Assembly: GCA_021234535.1 (NCBI GenBank)
Contig: CM037833.1
Coordinates: 6,687,715 to 6,751,714 of the forward strand
DNA: 64,000 nucleotides
Source: Stichopus chloronotus
Lineage: Eukaryota; Echinodermata; Holothuroidea; Aspidochirotida; Stichopodidae
Direction of reading: 5' to 3'
Shown: one piece after another, positions 11,961 through 24,800 of the stretch
Numbering within the stretch: position 1 is the stretch's first letter
Layout: the number at the start of each line of letters is the position of its first letter
The notes under the pieces: model-generated
Told to the model about the DNA's origin: nothing
Seen by the model: the letters and a program-made list of their open reading frames with translations, nothing else
The model's database searches: none
Program-made: the position numbers and the translations under genes

Positions 11961-12990
11961 TTTTTGACGACAATTGTTGTTCTTTTTTGGAATGTAACCC
12001 ATTGGGGTCTTTTGTGTCCATAATCCCTGTTACCTTGTTGGCATTCCCACTGATTGTTCAATCTGGAGTTTCACTTTGAATAAACGGAAATGGTTTGAAT
12101 CGGTTAGTAATTAACATATTAGAAGTAGACAATTTTACAGATTTGAAGCGTTGACTGGTCACTTTCTTTTGAGTTTCATCAATAGGATCTTTGGTATCCA
12201 CAGAGACTGCACCTTTGAGGGTATAACTATATAGTTCTCGGTTTGTCATAAATGTTATAAAAAGGTCTGATATTGTCCAAATGATTCACTGTTTGTGTGA
12301 AATATCCGACTTTTGAAATTTGAAGTGCCGTAACTCCATTTCACTTGTGATCAAGCTATTAGGCCCCTTTTTTTCCGAGTGGCTCCAGTGGGGTCCTAAG
12401 TAGCCGCCATAAAATAAGTCTAATTGTTTCTCTCTTTCCTAGTAAGCTATGGGGTATATTTAGGAAAGTGAGTATAAACTGATATGGGGAATCTCTGACT
12501 TTTTTACGTTGAGATCCTGACATCTGTGGTGACACTATTTAGCCACCATTACGAGAGTGACGTCACAATGTCCCCTTATTGCTATAAACTTAATGCAGTC
12601 ACTAATCTGACTGTAATTTGAAGAAAAAGTCAGAAGTAATTATACAGAAGGAGATGAATGGATTGGGTACTTTTGATTTCATCTTATGTAAATACTTTCC
12701 AAAGCATAATATTCGGTATAGGGATGTAGTAAGAAATAACCCTATTTTCCGTTTGTGTTTAATTTTGAGGTAAGAATGCGTCTATCTTGATTTTCTAATG
12801 TTTCTTCTAGATTTTATCTACTCATCAGGAATGCAATATTCCGCACCATATTTCCCACCATACGTAATGATGTACGGAAAGCAACCCCTGATTACGATTT
12901 TGCTTGTACTTTGCTATCCCATTATTTATGGTTTTTATTTCTTTGTTTCCACTCCAACATCCATTTAATGGCATTCCTTGAACTCTTCCA
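11961..12990. other. no gene seen
   Basis: No motif-bearing frame or repeat was recognised. Confidence 0.4.
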
Positions 12991-12999
12991 TTTAAATAC

Positions 13000-13100
13000 C
13001 CGTGCCAGACGGCCGAAACGTCTCCGGAAACCCGATAGAATATTAACTAATCTCTCCACTTCAAGCACCCGTCTGAGACGGGTGAAAGTTCCCGGTGAGG
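13000..13100 (+). repeat. short GC-rich island with two GAAAS core-like repeats
   Basis: AGACGGCCGAAACGTCTCCG at 13007 and GAGACGGGTGAAAGTTCCCG at 13075 are related sequences about 68 bp apart in otherwise AT-rich DNA. CCCGTCTGAGACGGG is a perfect palindrome. GAAACGTC resembles the 3' half of minimal hammerheads, but no CUGANGA precedes the first copy. It may be a relic of a retroelement end. Confidence 0.35.
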
Positions 13101-13306
13101 CGCGCTATATCACTTCCTCTTGTATGGCGAAACTCTTTATGGTTAGTTTTATTCCTCTTCTTGTAAATCTCATTTAGGTAAGTATATGGTGGAACTCAAA
13201 CTCTGCCAATTAACTCAGATGTTCTCAACTTAGCAGAAGTGTTTTCCTTTGAGGATACGTGGAACCCCACACAATGTATGTTAAAAAAGAACCTAGGGCT
13301 ATTACT

Positions 13307-13348
13307 GAACCGACGGAGAGGGCAAGTGGTTAAGCAAATCGTCGGTTC
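13307..13348. repeat. 9 bp perfect inverted repeat enclosing a tRNA A-box-like sequence
   Basis: GAACCGACG at 13307-13315 pairs with CGTCGGTTC at 13340-13348. The loop contains GGCAAGTGGTTAAGC, which resembles the A box of Leu/Ser tRNAs. A complete tRNA cannot be folded, so it may be a SINE head or chance. Confidence 0.35.
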
Positions 13349-16300
13349 TCCATTTTTTCACTCTCGGACCTCTTAGGATGTTCAATACTTTTTGAGGGAT
13401 CCCTGTCTCGACAAATCTTTAGAATGAGTTACAACTTACGTATTATGGGAAAAGCTTGATATTAGTCAAATGAAAAGATACTGAAATTGGAATTACATTA
13501 AAAAGAGAAATTATGCAGACTATATTACAACTGTAGGCCTATGCCTACTTTAAAATACAATCTACTCATCAAGGTATTTTCCATACATATAGACGTAAAA
13601 TTTAGCATTATTGCGTTATTATTTGGTCCAAAAAAAAAAGAAGTAACGTCCTTGTCATAGAATTAACAATAAGCACCGAACGAATTGACCAAAAATATGC
13701 TTTTGTATTAAGTTGGCGTAGAATTGAAAATAGGCCTGGGAGGATTACGGCTATCTTTAAACATCTTTAATGGGATTAGCTTTTTAAACACCGATCAGTA
13801 TATGCATGCATTGCCTCCCTAGGCTCGATTGCTATCCTCTCTAACGTTAGACAATGAGCGAGGTCAGAGTGTTATGGAGAAAGTGTATGTTCCGCAATCA
13901 ACTGAGATTGGCCTAATGAGAGGAAAATTAGGAGAAAAATTTCAATTGCCATAATAAACAAGTTTATATTATTTGTACGCCATTAGTTTGTTTCTCACCT
14001 TTTTCGTTGGTTCATTTTATATAACATTTTCTGTTTTGATCGGTACTGTGTGTAATCGCAAGCATGATCATTATCAATATTGTGATGTATGTCATCAAAA
14101 TAAGAAGTACCACAGGTTATGAGTGCAAAAGCACCCTACATAATTGATGCACTACTTATATTCCTAATAAGGTGGCTACCGTCTATACCGACAATTACAA
14201 TCAGTTTTCATGCACAGGGATCAATCACTCACTGCATTATCCAGATCACCTGGCATGGAGAAACAGTGTTTTTCTGACATCAGTTAAGCTACATTTAAAT
14301 TAAAGTAAATGTTAACTGTTTGCCTTAAAACTGTTTTAAGTCTTTAGAGCTGAGATCCTAGTATAGTTCTCAAAACAGAAATAATTAGTTATACATGCTT
14401 AAACATTCAGGTACCATATGAAACAAACAAGTAGCAAACGTTGTGAACCGCCTACATGTATTTCTTCCAATACCCACAAATGCAAACGTTATCAGAACAC
14501 TTGGTTTATTCTTTCTCTGATTTGCATTTAATGTTGAATTATATAACATTCAAAGAATATAATGTGCATGTAAACATGTAAATATTGTGTTTACATGAAT
14601 GTTTTATTTGCTGCTCAAAGCAGAAGTGTTAGCCATGTGTAGACAGGCACCACACATGAAGCAAACAAGTGACAGAGGTTGTGAACTTCCTGCATATTTT
14701 TTATTACCACCCCCCACATAAAGAAAAGGAATAAAGGAAACCGCATCACGGACGCAGCCCAACACTTTATACACTTAACACATTATACGTTATCAGGTTA
14801 TCACGATAACATTTTACAATATACGTCAATTTTATCACAGGTTTGTACCTTTCCAAATACATGGTCCTAAAATTTCTCACTGTTGGCACTAAAAACGGTA
14901 CGAATCAGTTAAAATACTATCATGAGCTTCCCAAATGATAAATTATCTCCCTCCCACACAATGGAATGTTCTCAGCAGGAAACGTCTGTGCTGTGTGAAC
15001 ATTCTTCTTTGCATTGTCTTCCCACAAAATGGAACAATCCTTGGGCATTGGACACCTGTGCGGTAGTGCTAACTCGTTCATTTGAGAGAATGACTTCAAA
15101 CTGAGCTGGCAGGAGGAAACCGAAGTGTTGGTGGTTTAAGCCGATAGGCGAAGACTGTTTATTTATACAGACTCGTCTCCTGCAGGTGTTGGTCAGCCTT
15201 TGAAGCATAGACAAAGAGGCAGGTGATACAGTGCCGTGGACAATGTAACAGCGTGTAAAGATAACGGTGAAGTCGGTACAAAGGTACAGGTCAAGGGCTT
15301 AAAAACGGTGTTTTTGTAAATAGCGCCGGTGCTTGATAATCACTCAAAAAGGTTGTTTCATGAATGGTATACATCATCATTCTAACCTATGAAAGACCAA
15401 GCGACATGCATCAAGAAAACAGTTCGCTACATTCAGAAGATGGACAGTGAAATCCTGAGTGATAATCAATTTGAATTGTGTTCTATCTATTAGCGTTCTT
15501 GAGATACGAGCTTTCAAAATTTGACGAAAATGCAAAACAGATGATGTAGGGTGTTGCACGGTGTCAGTATTTTTTTAGTTGGGCCTATGAATTTTATCTC
15601 TTAATTTCTTTGTTACTGGGTTTTACATTGGTAAGTGATGTCAATATTTTTACAGAAAGCAATACGTGGTTCCAAAATAAAACCCGCAGGGCATGTACAT
15701 TCTCCACTGTCCTTGAAATAATGGTTAATATAACAAAGGATAACATACGGCATATTAAGTGACTCCCTCCCTGGGCATCACAAATATGCATGATTGGCTC
15801 ATATTTATTCATAGAGCAATTATGAAGGAGAAATTTGTTTATAACATTTTCCAGTTGTTGATAGACTTTTGCAAATTGTGACTATTTTCAACATTTTTAA
15901 TTATAAATTCGGTCACGACATCAAAATGTGCTTTCCACGTTACATGCACTTCAGGGGGAATTCTAGTTTAAGAAGCTTCTTTCAGGAATTAGTTCAGTGG
16001 GACTTACAAAAAACTAACAAAAAATCAAGAGAATTATCGGTTATTTTATTCATCTCCAATTACTTCCTAAACTGGATTACAAAACGATATGAGAACACTT
16101 GGTTTGTTCTGTCTCATTTAATCTTGAATTGTGTATTATTTAATGAGTATAACTATGTACATATTAAATGTGTGATAAGGTGTCCACATGTATGTTTAAT
16201 GCTGTATTCCGCTCAAAGATAACTTTTCTATTTTTTTTTTCAAACGTAAAATCAAGACTTAAAAGGTCAATCTGCAGAATCCTATCGGAACAGTGCTGGT

Positions 16301-17270
16301 CTGACAAGAATCATGCCCTGATAATTTCCTCTTGTTGAAATACTTCCTAGGAAAAAATCTTCCCCGCCTACAGTTTTCTTTTCCACATTTAGTTGTAGCA
16401 CTTTGCCCCGGATAGTTCAGTATGTGTGTAAACGATTCGTTTACAGAAACAATGGGAATAATGTATTGGAATAAACACAAATGCGTCACAAATGTGAAGT
16501 ATTGATGACATTTCAATTGAGCAGGAAACGGCATAGTGACCAAGTTACTGGAGGGGAGAAATTGTCTTTAGATAGAGGAAGGAGCAATGTTAACTGTAGA
16601 AAATGAAGTAGTAATCGAAACTTAGCGGCTCAGACAACCATACCCTTTTCGTAATATTCACAATTGATCTCTCTGTCTCTTGCTTGGAACGTTTGAGATA
16701 TTTTCAGACAAATGTTAGAACATTACCATCTTTAATTCACAACTCAGCAACTTATGAAGAACAATAAGAGCCTTTTCTATAGAGTTTTTGTACTGTCTTT
16801 AGATAAGTATCAGATACTTCTCCTTATACTGGCAAGTTAAATTCCAATTTGAGTAACTAAGATCATGATCTGGCACACCAATTGTTGTTTCGCTTTTTGC
16901 TTGTTTATCCAGTGCAAACATTATAACTACATTAAGAAAATACTATTGGCTTATTGACTATTTTGCACTTAAAGCAATTAATTAATGGTTAAGTCATTGA
17001 AATAGAACAGTTTTTGAAAATAGCCAACGGCGGCACCAAGTGGGAGGGGGGCGATATGGGTCAATTTTCATCAGTCAGGACATTTGCCACAAAGGTCCCC
17101 TTCTTAGCGGCAGTATAGTGAAGTGGCAGTATGTGTACTTTTTTATACATCCGATGTCCTGACACGTAATCTTAACCCAGAGATAAATTCTAAATACTCA
17201 TATCTTTAGGACGTTTCTGGCAATATTTGCCACGGTACGCCACCAGGACCCTAAGTTCCCATGTTATCAA
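13349..17270. other. long stretch without recognisable genes
   Basis: Contains a diverged local duplication: AAACAAACAAGTAGCAAACG near 14422 and GCAAACAAGTGACAGAGGTT near 14660. GAGAACACTTGGTTTRTTCT occurs in related form near 14495 and 16090. A truncated MITE-like start, CGGCGGCACCAAG followed by a G run, lies at about 17027. No coding motif was identified on either strand. Confidence 0.35.
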
Positions 17271-17597
17271 CTTATGTTAGTAACCTTCAATGAATATTTG
17301 CATTTCATGATGAATTATGAGCATAACTGTACTTAAGCGGGGACTTAGCTTTACTGACATTTGCTTCAAAAATCGGTACCGTTAACATGTTATTGATACT
17401 TTATGTGTTCTAGCACGCTTGTCATACTATAAAACTTATGTTAGTTACCTTCAATGAATATTTGCATTTCATGATGAATTATGAACATAACTGTACTTAT
17501 GCGGGGACTTAGGTTTACTGACTTTTGCTTCAAAAATCGGTAACTTTAACATGTTATTGATACTTTATGTGTTCTAGCACGCTTGCCATACTATACA
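17271..17597. repeat. 164 bp tandem duplication, two copies
   Basis: CTTATGTTAGTAACCTTCAA at 17271 recurs at 17435 as CTTATGTTAGTTACCTTCAA. The copies stay alignable to TTCTAGCACGCTTG.CATACT with only scattered substitutions. Confidence 0.9.
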
Positions 17598-17599
17598 AA

Positions 17600-18332
17600 A
17601 CAAAAAGTTAAGTGAATTTAAGAGATCGACTTAAGTAATCCGATCCTTACCAAGTGCTTTAACAGTACATATTTTATCATAAACCAGCTGCTGCCAATGG
17701 TAAGCCTTTACCATTAATCTGTAGCACATGAGGATACATATATATAGCAACTTTGATAACTTATCACGACATCTTTACTTTTCCGTCACACATACGTGCA
17801 ACGGCATTTTACGTGGACTCCTTCAGATTACAGGGCTGTAGATTTTACAACTGCGGTTTACTGTGGTTTTTAAAATAAAGTGTAGTTACTGTGTCAACAA
17901 TGTTTGCGGAGTTATGGAACCTATGAAGGGCACACATTGGTACCCCTGGTAAACAGACAAAGTAAATGACAACGAATTCATTGAATGTAATTGATGAATA
18001 AGCAACCCTAATAAAGGTGCAGTGTATACTATTTTGCCAACCAAAACATAGTTTGAATGTGTACCTTGTCAGGGCTAACTCATTTACAATATTTCTTGGG
18101 AAATATATGAAAAGTGATTTATTTTTCACCAAAAGTTGAATATAATAAGAATTTCCTTGCTAAAAGTGAATTTGACTTCTAAGAAACAGTTTAAGTCAAT
18201 ATTTTGTGGTTAAAATGCATCTTATCAAGTTAAGCACTGTACTTCGCGTCAACATTGAATTATGTTAAAAAAAAAATAAGAATGGAAATTTTATGTCAAT
18301 TTTGTGCGAATGAAAATTTGAAAAAGTGAACT
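17600..18332. other. no gene seen
   Basis: AT-rich sequence preceding copy 2 of the 914 bp repeat. No recognisable features. Confidence 0.35.
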
Positions 18333-18365
18333 TGCAATTTTTTGAAAATACTTGCAACCGTGTTT

Positions 18366-19279
18366 AAGGTAATTTAAGCATGGCAATATAGGTTGTCAAA
18401 ACAAGTCCGTGACATGTTTATCAATAACTTGCTTCTTGAGTATCTCGAAAATGTGAAGTTGTGACTCTTACTAGAAAGTATGGTAGACATAAAAAAAAGT
18501 TTAATTTTCAATGAGTTTTATCTATTCACTATATTTCTCTTTAAAACAATATTTCGGTGATCCCAAAAGACTGAAATTCGTTGAATATTCTCCTTGAATA
18601 TAATAAAGGAACACAATCAGATTCAGTTGAGAAGAAAAGTATTGATGCCATTTTCCTTTTTGATATGGCTGATTAACATTTCAATATTGTAATGTGATTA
18701 GGTCTTAGACACAATTTTTTTTGTTAGTGTACAAATTTGAGTAATTTCAGAGCAAAAATAGAAAGAAAACAGTTTAATGCGTTAAAGTATGAATAGATAA
18801 CTTGGCGCGACGTTCCTATCTTGGTAGATCTTTTTTCTTTAGAGTTTAGAAAAAGTGAAATAGTTACACAATGATATAGGTTAAAAAAGCAACAGGGTGG
18901 GTGTCTACAAGAGTGACGACACTATCCCACTGACTACACAAAACCGGCAGACACCCATCAGACTTTACACACATCTATGTCATCAGAGCAAGTCGATGAT
19001 TCCTTAATTAACAGTCAACCAGTTCATCTTCGTTGTATATATTTGCTCTACCGATTTCATTTTTATTCGCCACATAGAATACATAAGGAACCAATTTAGG
19101 ACAAGTCCAAGTTATTCTGCGTGTTTCGTATGGAACAATATTACATATTTCAACACCCCGTCAAACTTCAATGAAGGAAATTGTTACTCCCGTTTTGTGC
19201 AATAATGTGTTTTGTGGCTATTGTGTGGAAAACTTAGCATACATCAATTACGAAGATGTAGAGCGTAATAACGTACCAT
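18366..19279. repeat. 914 bp direct repeat, copy 2
   Basis: Near-identical to 1949-2862 in length and orientation. Its left flank (18333-18362) is the inverted match to the right flank of copy 1. Flanking sequences otherwise differ, and no obvious target-site duplication is visible. Confidence 0.9.
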
Positions 19280-21813
19280 TTTGAGAATGGGTAAAGAGAA
19301 AATGATACTTTGTAACGAATAATAGGTACTTCTCAGAACACATGTTTGGAATACAACAGTTATGGACGAACTAACGTTACTATTAGGAATGGTCAAGCAA
19401 ACTACGGAAAAGTGTACGTCCCGGCTTAACTTACTAAGAAAAGTTCAAAGGAAAAATCATGGATTGAAAGGGTCTAAGCTACTGAACGAAGAGGCCATAG
19501 TAATCCACCCCCGGTCAATTACCCTGTGATGAATTAGAACAGAATTGATTTACTCAACACTCGCGTACTTACATAATGTAAAATTAAGAACACGTGCTAC
19601 ACCCTTGAGTAATTGTCCATACATGTCTTCTCCTTAAGACGGTGTTGCTGTCAACAAGGTCGATCAATCGTAGAGCCATATTTATGATATCTACGACATA
19701 CCTAGTGACTTTGTTTGTAATACTTGTAATACTTGCAAGTTCGATTTGTAAGGTGGTATAGTTTCGATACTCCTGTTTGCTGATGTCCAGATGTATCTGC
19801 TGCCTCAAATAGTATTATTATTAGGAAGAACTACGTTCTTCAATTGGTGAGTCGACTCTAATCATGTTGGACTTGTTCTTGACTGAGCATGAGATTCGGA
19901 AGACTCGTTCTTGCTAGGTATAAAATTGTCGTAGGATAAAAAAAGAGTGTTCGGTATAAAACATCAAACTAAAATAAAACGAAACAATGAAAATTGGTAG
20001 TGTTGTGCATCGCTTTGAATAGCTCCTAGCTGGATACGTGTGCTATATAACACTGTCTCATATGGTCCTTTCCTCTTTTTTGGCAAAGTTTGAAGGAGTG
20101 CATTAATAATATTGTTTTCTGTCGAATGCCTTGCTTACGTCAATGAGTTGTCAACTTACATATACTTTGTTATTGATTGTTGGTTATTGATTGTATTACT
20201 ACGGAATACACAAAGTGGCCCAATGTTATTCAGTTGCATTAAAGTGATTGCGTACGTACGTAAAAAGTAAAAACATTGAAATTTTATCTTCAAATTGCAC
20301 CATGCAGACAATCTGGCAAAATAAATAGGTTTAAATTGGTTAATTCTGCCATATGATCTCAAGTTCTTCAACCATAACGACACAAAGTGTAGAATACGTT
20401 AATGCAGTGGTTGACAGTTTTCATTCAAATCAATGCTGGCTTCTTTGGACAAGCCAGTGGAAGTATACTAGTGTTGAATATTCAGTTAGTCAAAACAACT
20501 CTGGATCACTGACACCGCAATGTTGTGATGAGTTCGTAGCTTACTTGTAAATACAGAGCTTTCTTTCACTAAATCCTACGATTCCTTAAACCCAACAAGG
20601 AGCAACGACTTGAGTTGTATGTTTTTGATACACCAGTGGGACCTGTACTGCTGCATATTCATTATGTAGGTGCTAGTAGTGAGAATTTCCAAATATGATT
20701 TCTGTTTTTTACTGTTTTTATGCCAATCCTGTTCCTTTTCGAAGTAGTTACTGTCATTTTCCGTCATCGAAAAGTGTAGTCCATCCATGTACAACTTCTC
20801 GTGTACATTTTAAAATAAAGAAAAAGTTTAGATCAAACATAATCTTATCCTTCTGGCTCTTTAGTACACACGCAATCACTTTAATGTGAGGCCTGCACAT
20901 CCAGAGTCTAAACCGCATGTTAAAGCGGTAAATGTCACTGTTTCTCGATACTACTGGTAATCAGAAGTATGTCCCATGAACTTTTGCTGGCTTCTGTTTG
21001 AAAGTACAGTGTTACTGGGTAAAAAGGGAAAACTCTCAGATCCCGGCAGAGAGATTTTGAGGTTGTCAGTACAAGACAAAAGAGAAGATCAATGCAATGT
21101 CAATATTATGTATATTGACTCTAAATTTCCCGTCAAAGTTGTGTAAGAAATGAATATAAAATTATGGTACAAGGATAACAGCATAGAAACCATCTTACTT
21201 CGCCAGATAAAATATGAAATTTCACTCATCTCATAACTGGTCGAATGTAGACGATTACGTCACTCTCTTGCCGGAGCTGAAAATGAATAAAAACTTCAAA
21301 AGTCCTATCTCGATAAAGGTTAATGAAGTGGAGTGCATGTCAGCCACGAGTAATCCAATAAACGGGGCGTCCTAAATATAGGGCTAAATCATGTATAGGA
21401 ACGGGACATTGAAGTAAAGTTCCAGTTATAAACAGAAACGTGCAAAAGTAGATAATCAGCCTTCAACGGAGTAAAGTCACTGGTAAACCAATCCTGGAAC
21501 CAACATGGTTAGGAATTCATTAAAAAAAAGTGCAGTTGAAACAATACGAAATAAAATCCGGAATGAAATGTAAGAAATCCACACGCAAAGAACATGGGTC
21601 AACGAACATATAAACAACCTTATTAACGTGTGAACAACCATAATTATACGCAAAAGCTCAAGTATACTTAATGTCGTTCGTACTGTAACCCCAGAGTAAA
21701 AGACAAAACGTAGACAATAGAGAATGTACATTAATAACAACAAAAACATGATTTGCTAGATTATGAGAGCCCTATGGCAAGGTATTTATCTCAACTTGTT
21801 TCTCTATATTCAG
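19280..21813. other. upstream region of the death-domain gene, no feature secured
   Basis: An inverted pair CATTAAAGTGATTGCGT (about 20236) and ACGCAATCACTTTAATG (about 20869) is present. A 5' untranslated exon or promoter for the gene beginning at 21814 might lie here but cannot be identified by eye. Confidence 0.3.
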
Positions 21814-21890
21814 GTGCTAACTGGCGACTTTGTGATGGACCCGAGTACAACCGGAGCCGTAATGGCAGCTATATATGCCATATGGTCAGA
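21814..21890 (+). CDS. candidate first coding exon of the death-domain gene
   Basis: The acceptor-like TATATTCAG precedes 21814 and the strong donor GTAAGT follows 21890. From ATG 21835 it encodes MDPSTTGAVMAAIYAIWS and ends in phase 2, matching the next exon. Another frame is also open here but would hit a stop in the following exon. Confidence 0.45.
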
Positions 21891-24800
21891 GTAAGTACCT
21901 GCTTGCTTGAAATGAACAAAGATAATGATATACAGCAGTTATTACCTGGATACAACCGCTATATAAGATGGATCATAATATGTAGTAGGTGCAGCCTAGT
22001 CTGCCGTGTGGACTTTTAAATCATGTGTCCTTGAAAATTCATGAATCACCTTATATACATCATGGATTAGAAATAAGTCTAGAGTATAATCTTTATCGTT
22101 TGTTTTAGCTTCTTATGACCTTCTGTTTTCAAATTGTTGGACAGATTTGATGACAGGAACGATGATACTTATTTTTCTTACAATCTTAATCCGAGTCCAG
22201 TGTTTTCAATAGATTTCTAATTTATTTTCATGGGGCACTTGATCTACATTTTTCACCATTAGTACTGTTTCAAATCAAGGTGAAAAGGTTGCCAGCTCTT
22301 CCTCAAAATGTTCGTTATGCGTTTACTGGGATTATTACGGGTATAACACAAGTGAGCATTTTCTTTAATCCTCGTGCTATGTAAATTTTTTTGGTAAGCA
22401 CGAAGAGATATTGGCATAGATTAAAAATAGTATAAAACATTTCTGTTCCAAATGAGTTTTTCATCTCACATATCAGCAGTAACAGGTTTTATTACCTCTT
22501 TTGTGACAAAATCACTGTTCTTGAGAGGTTGCTTCTCCGACAGTAAAGAGTAAATACAAAAGTAGTGAATCGTTATTAAGACATCAATTGAAAAATAAGG
22601 AACGATGTTAGAACCTTTTTGCTACTAAATATGAGCAAATATTGGATCTACCTTGATGGCAAGGCTTTTAATCTTCTAAATGACGTTATTCCTATGTATC
22701 TGTGCTTCGAGTATCATTTTAAGCAATATCTGTTTTGCTATCATCAATATGCAGCGCATCCTTCTGTGTCGTAATAGCTGGAATAATTGCAATCGCAATT
22801 CTGGTTACACTGGGAGTGATCGTCAAAGTATTTAGTGATTTTCTGATAGAAGAACGTCGAAAAATTCAACATCAATTGGCATGGAGGAATAATTTGAACG
22901 AACTCTTCAGGGATAGTTCGTTCTTAGATTTTCCAGGTAAGGAACTAGTAAAAACTGAAAGACAATTTTAAAAGAAAAAATAAACAAGATATATTAGCTG
23001 TTCAAGAGGAAATAATACTTTTGTTTCATTACTATCACAAACAGGAATCCTCCTTTGAGGGTATACTCGTCAAAGAAAAAAACTATTGTTCAAAGCTAAA
23101 CAGGGGTATAAAACAGCCACTCATGAATACTATGCGTTAGTCATCAACATAAGAAAAAAATGACAAAAGACACGACTTCATCTCTTACTGGTCCACGTTT
23201 TGACTGAATCTGCCATTTGTACATCATTTTTAGCCCAAATCAGTTGACAAGATATGATATTGAAGGTGAAAGTTTCTAAAGGTATGCATAATGTATTTTG
23301 CAATTGCTTATCCAGGAAACTTTTAGTTCATTTGTTTTATTTATTTATTTTTTCAGAGTTTAAAGAAAATTTGAGACTTGAAAAGAAACTTTTTGAAGAG
23401 ATAGGTGAAGAAATAGAAAGAGAAACGATTCCAAGACGCTGGATGTTGAGAGAGCAATACAAACAACATTTGTTTCTCAGAAAGTCAAAGGAAGACCTGA
23501 GACAATCAAAAGAGTACATGGACGGCTTATTAATGGTATCAGAAATATATGGTGTTATCAACTCAAGTATGTTGCTATTCAGGCTGGTTAATTTCACAAT
23601 TTGTTGAGAGCTACTGTCCAGTCAGAAACTACCATCTGTGGCTTCACATTTATCTCTTGTGTATTTGTTAATGCTTTTGCAAAAAATCATGGTAACATTT
23701 CTATTCATTTTTCAGGTTTACCCACTATCAAGTTTGTCATCTTAGCTAAGGCTTAAGATCTGCAACTGTCAACTGTTTACCATTTTCTCTTAAAATCTCT
23801 AGTTTCTTTCTAAGTCTGTCACCTTACATTATAACATTTCTAAATATTAATTCTCCAGATCTTTCCTTAACTGCTGATAATTTTTGCCATGATCCGATCA
23901 GTTCTATGGTTCATTTCTTTGCTATCAACCATAATATCTTAACTTCAGAGTTCACGTTTCTCCAGTGATAAACTACCACACATTTCCTTCAGATCTAGGA
24001 TTTAGTAATTGAGTTAACTATTGTCCCTTCCGATTTCTGGTTTCTTCATTATCGTGCCTAAATATACAATTGTTTATTCCGATGTGCCTGCTCTACCTTC
24101 AGATCTATAGTTTCTTAATTACCATATTTAGTGTTGCACCATCCCAAACAGGCTTTTTACTATCAAATAAACCTTGTTCCCCTCGGATTTTGAACTTTGG
24201 TACAAAGTTGAAGAACCTGTATTCAAATCTATGATTTCCTTAATCACTAAAGCCCTTTCCACCCTATGTGACGCGACTTACTGCCGCAAGATTATTTTGT
24301 CTAGGCAAGCAACTGACGACTAACTTGTTACAAGAGCAAAGGTGTCCACACTATGCAACTAGCCATATAGCATACACACGGCTCCCAATCATTTAACTCA
24401 TGGCCTAGTTGATGGCCTAGTTCACAAACAAAAGCAGAGGCCTCTTTCGTATACTTTACCCTCGGCCCTACTGTGACTACCCGGTGTACTACACAATGTA
24501 CACCTACTGGGTCCATGTGTAATATGCCACTTCCAGACTTCTTTTTACCAAATACTTTCACTCAAGATATTATGAACTAATCACTTGATCATAAAAGTTA
24601 TGTTTCATGCTCTTTATACGTGATGTCGAAGACACTAGGATACGTTCTCCACACCTATTCCGATGAACTGGTCTCTACTGGCTTCATTACAGAACTCCGT
24701 TTTAGTTAGTTTCACCTTTCAGACTCATGTGAGTTGCACAACTGCTTGCAACTATAGTTGTAAGATCTCCCGCACTTTGCGACGGGACTGAATAATCTTT

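Noticed and set aside
21753..22019. Alternative frame over exon 1 (GANWRLCDGPEYNRSRNGSY)
   Set aside because: It would join the next exon in a frame with a stop before the membrane segment is completed.
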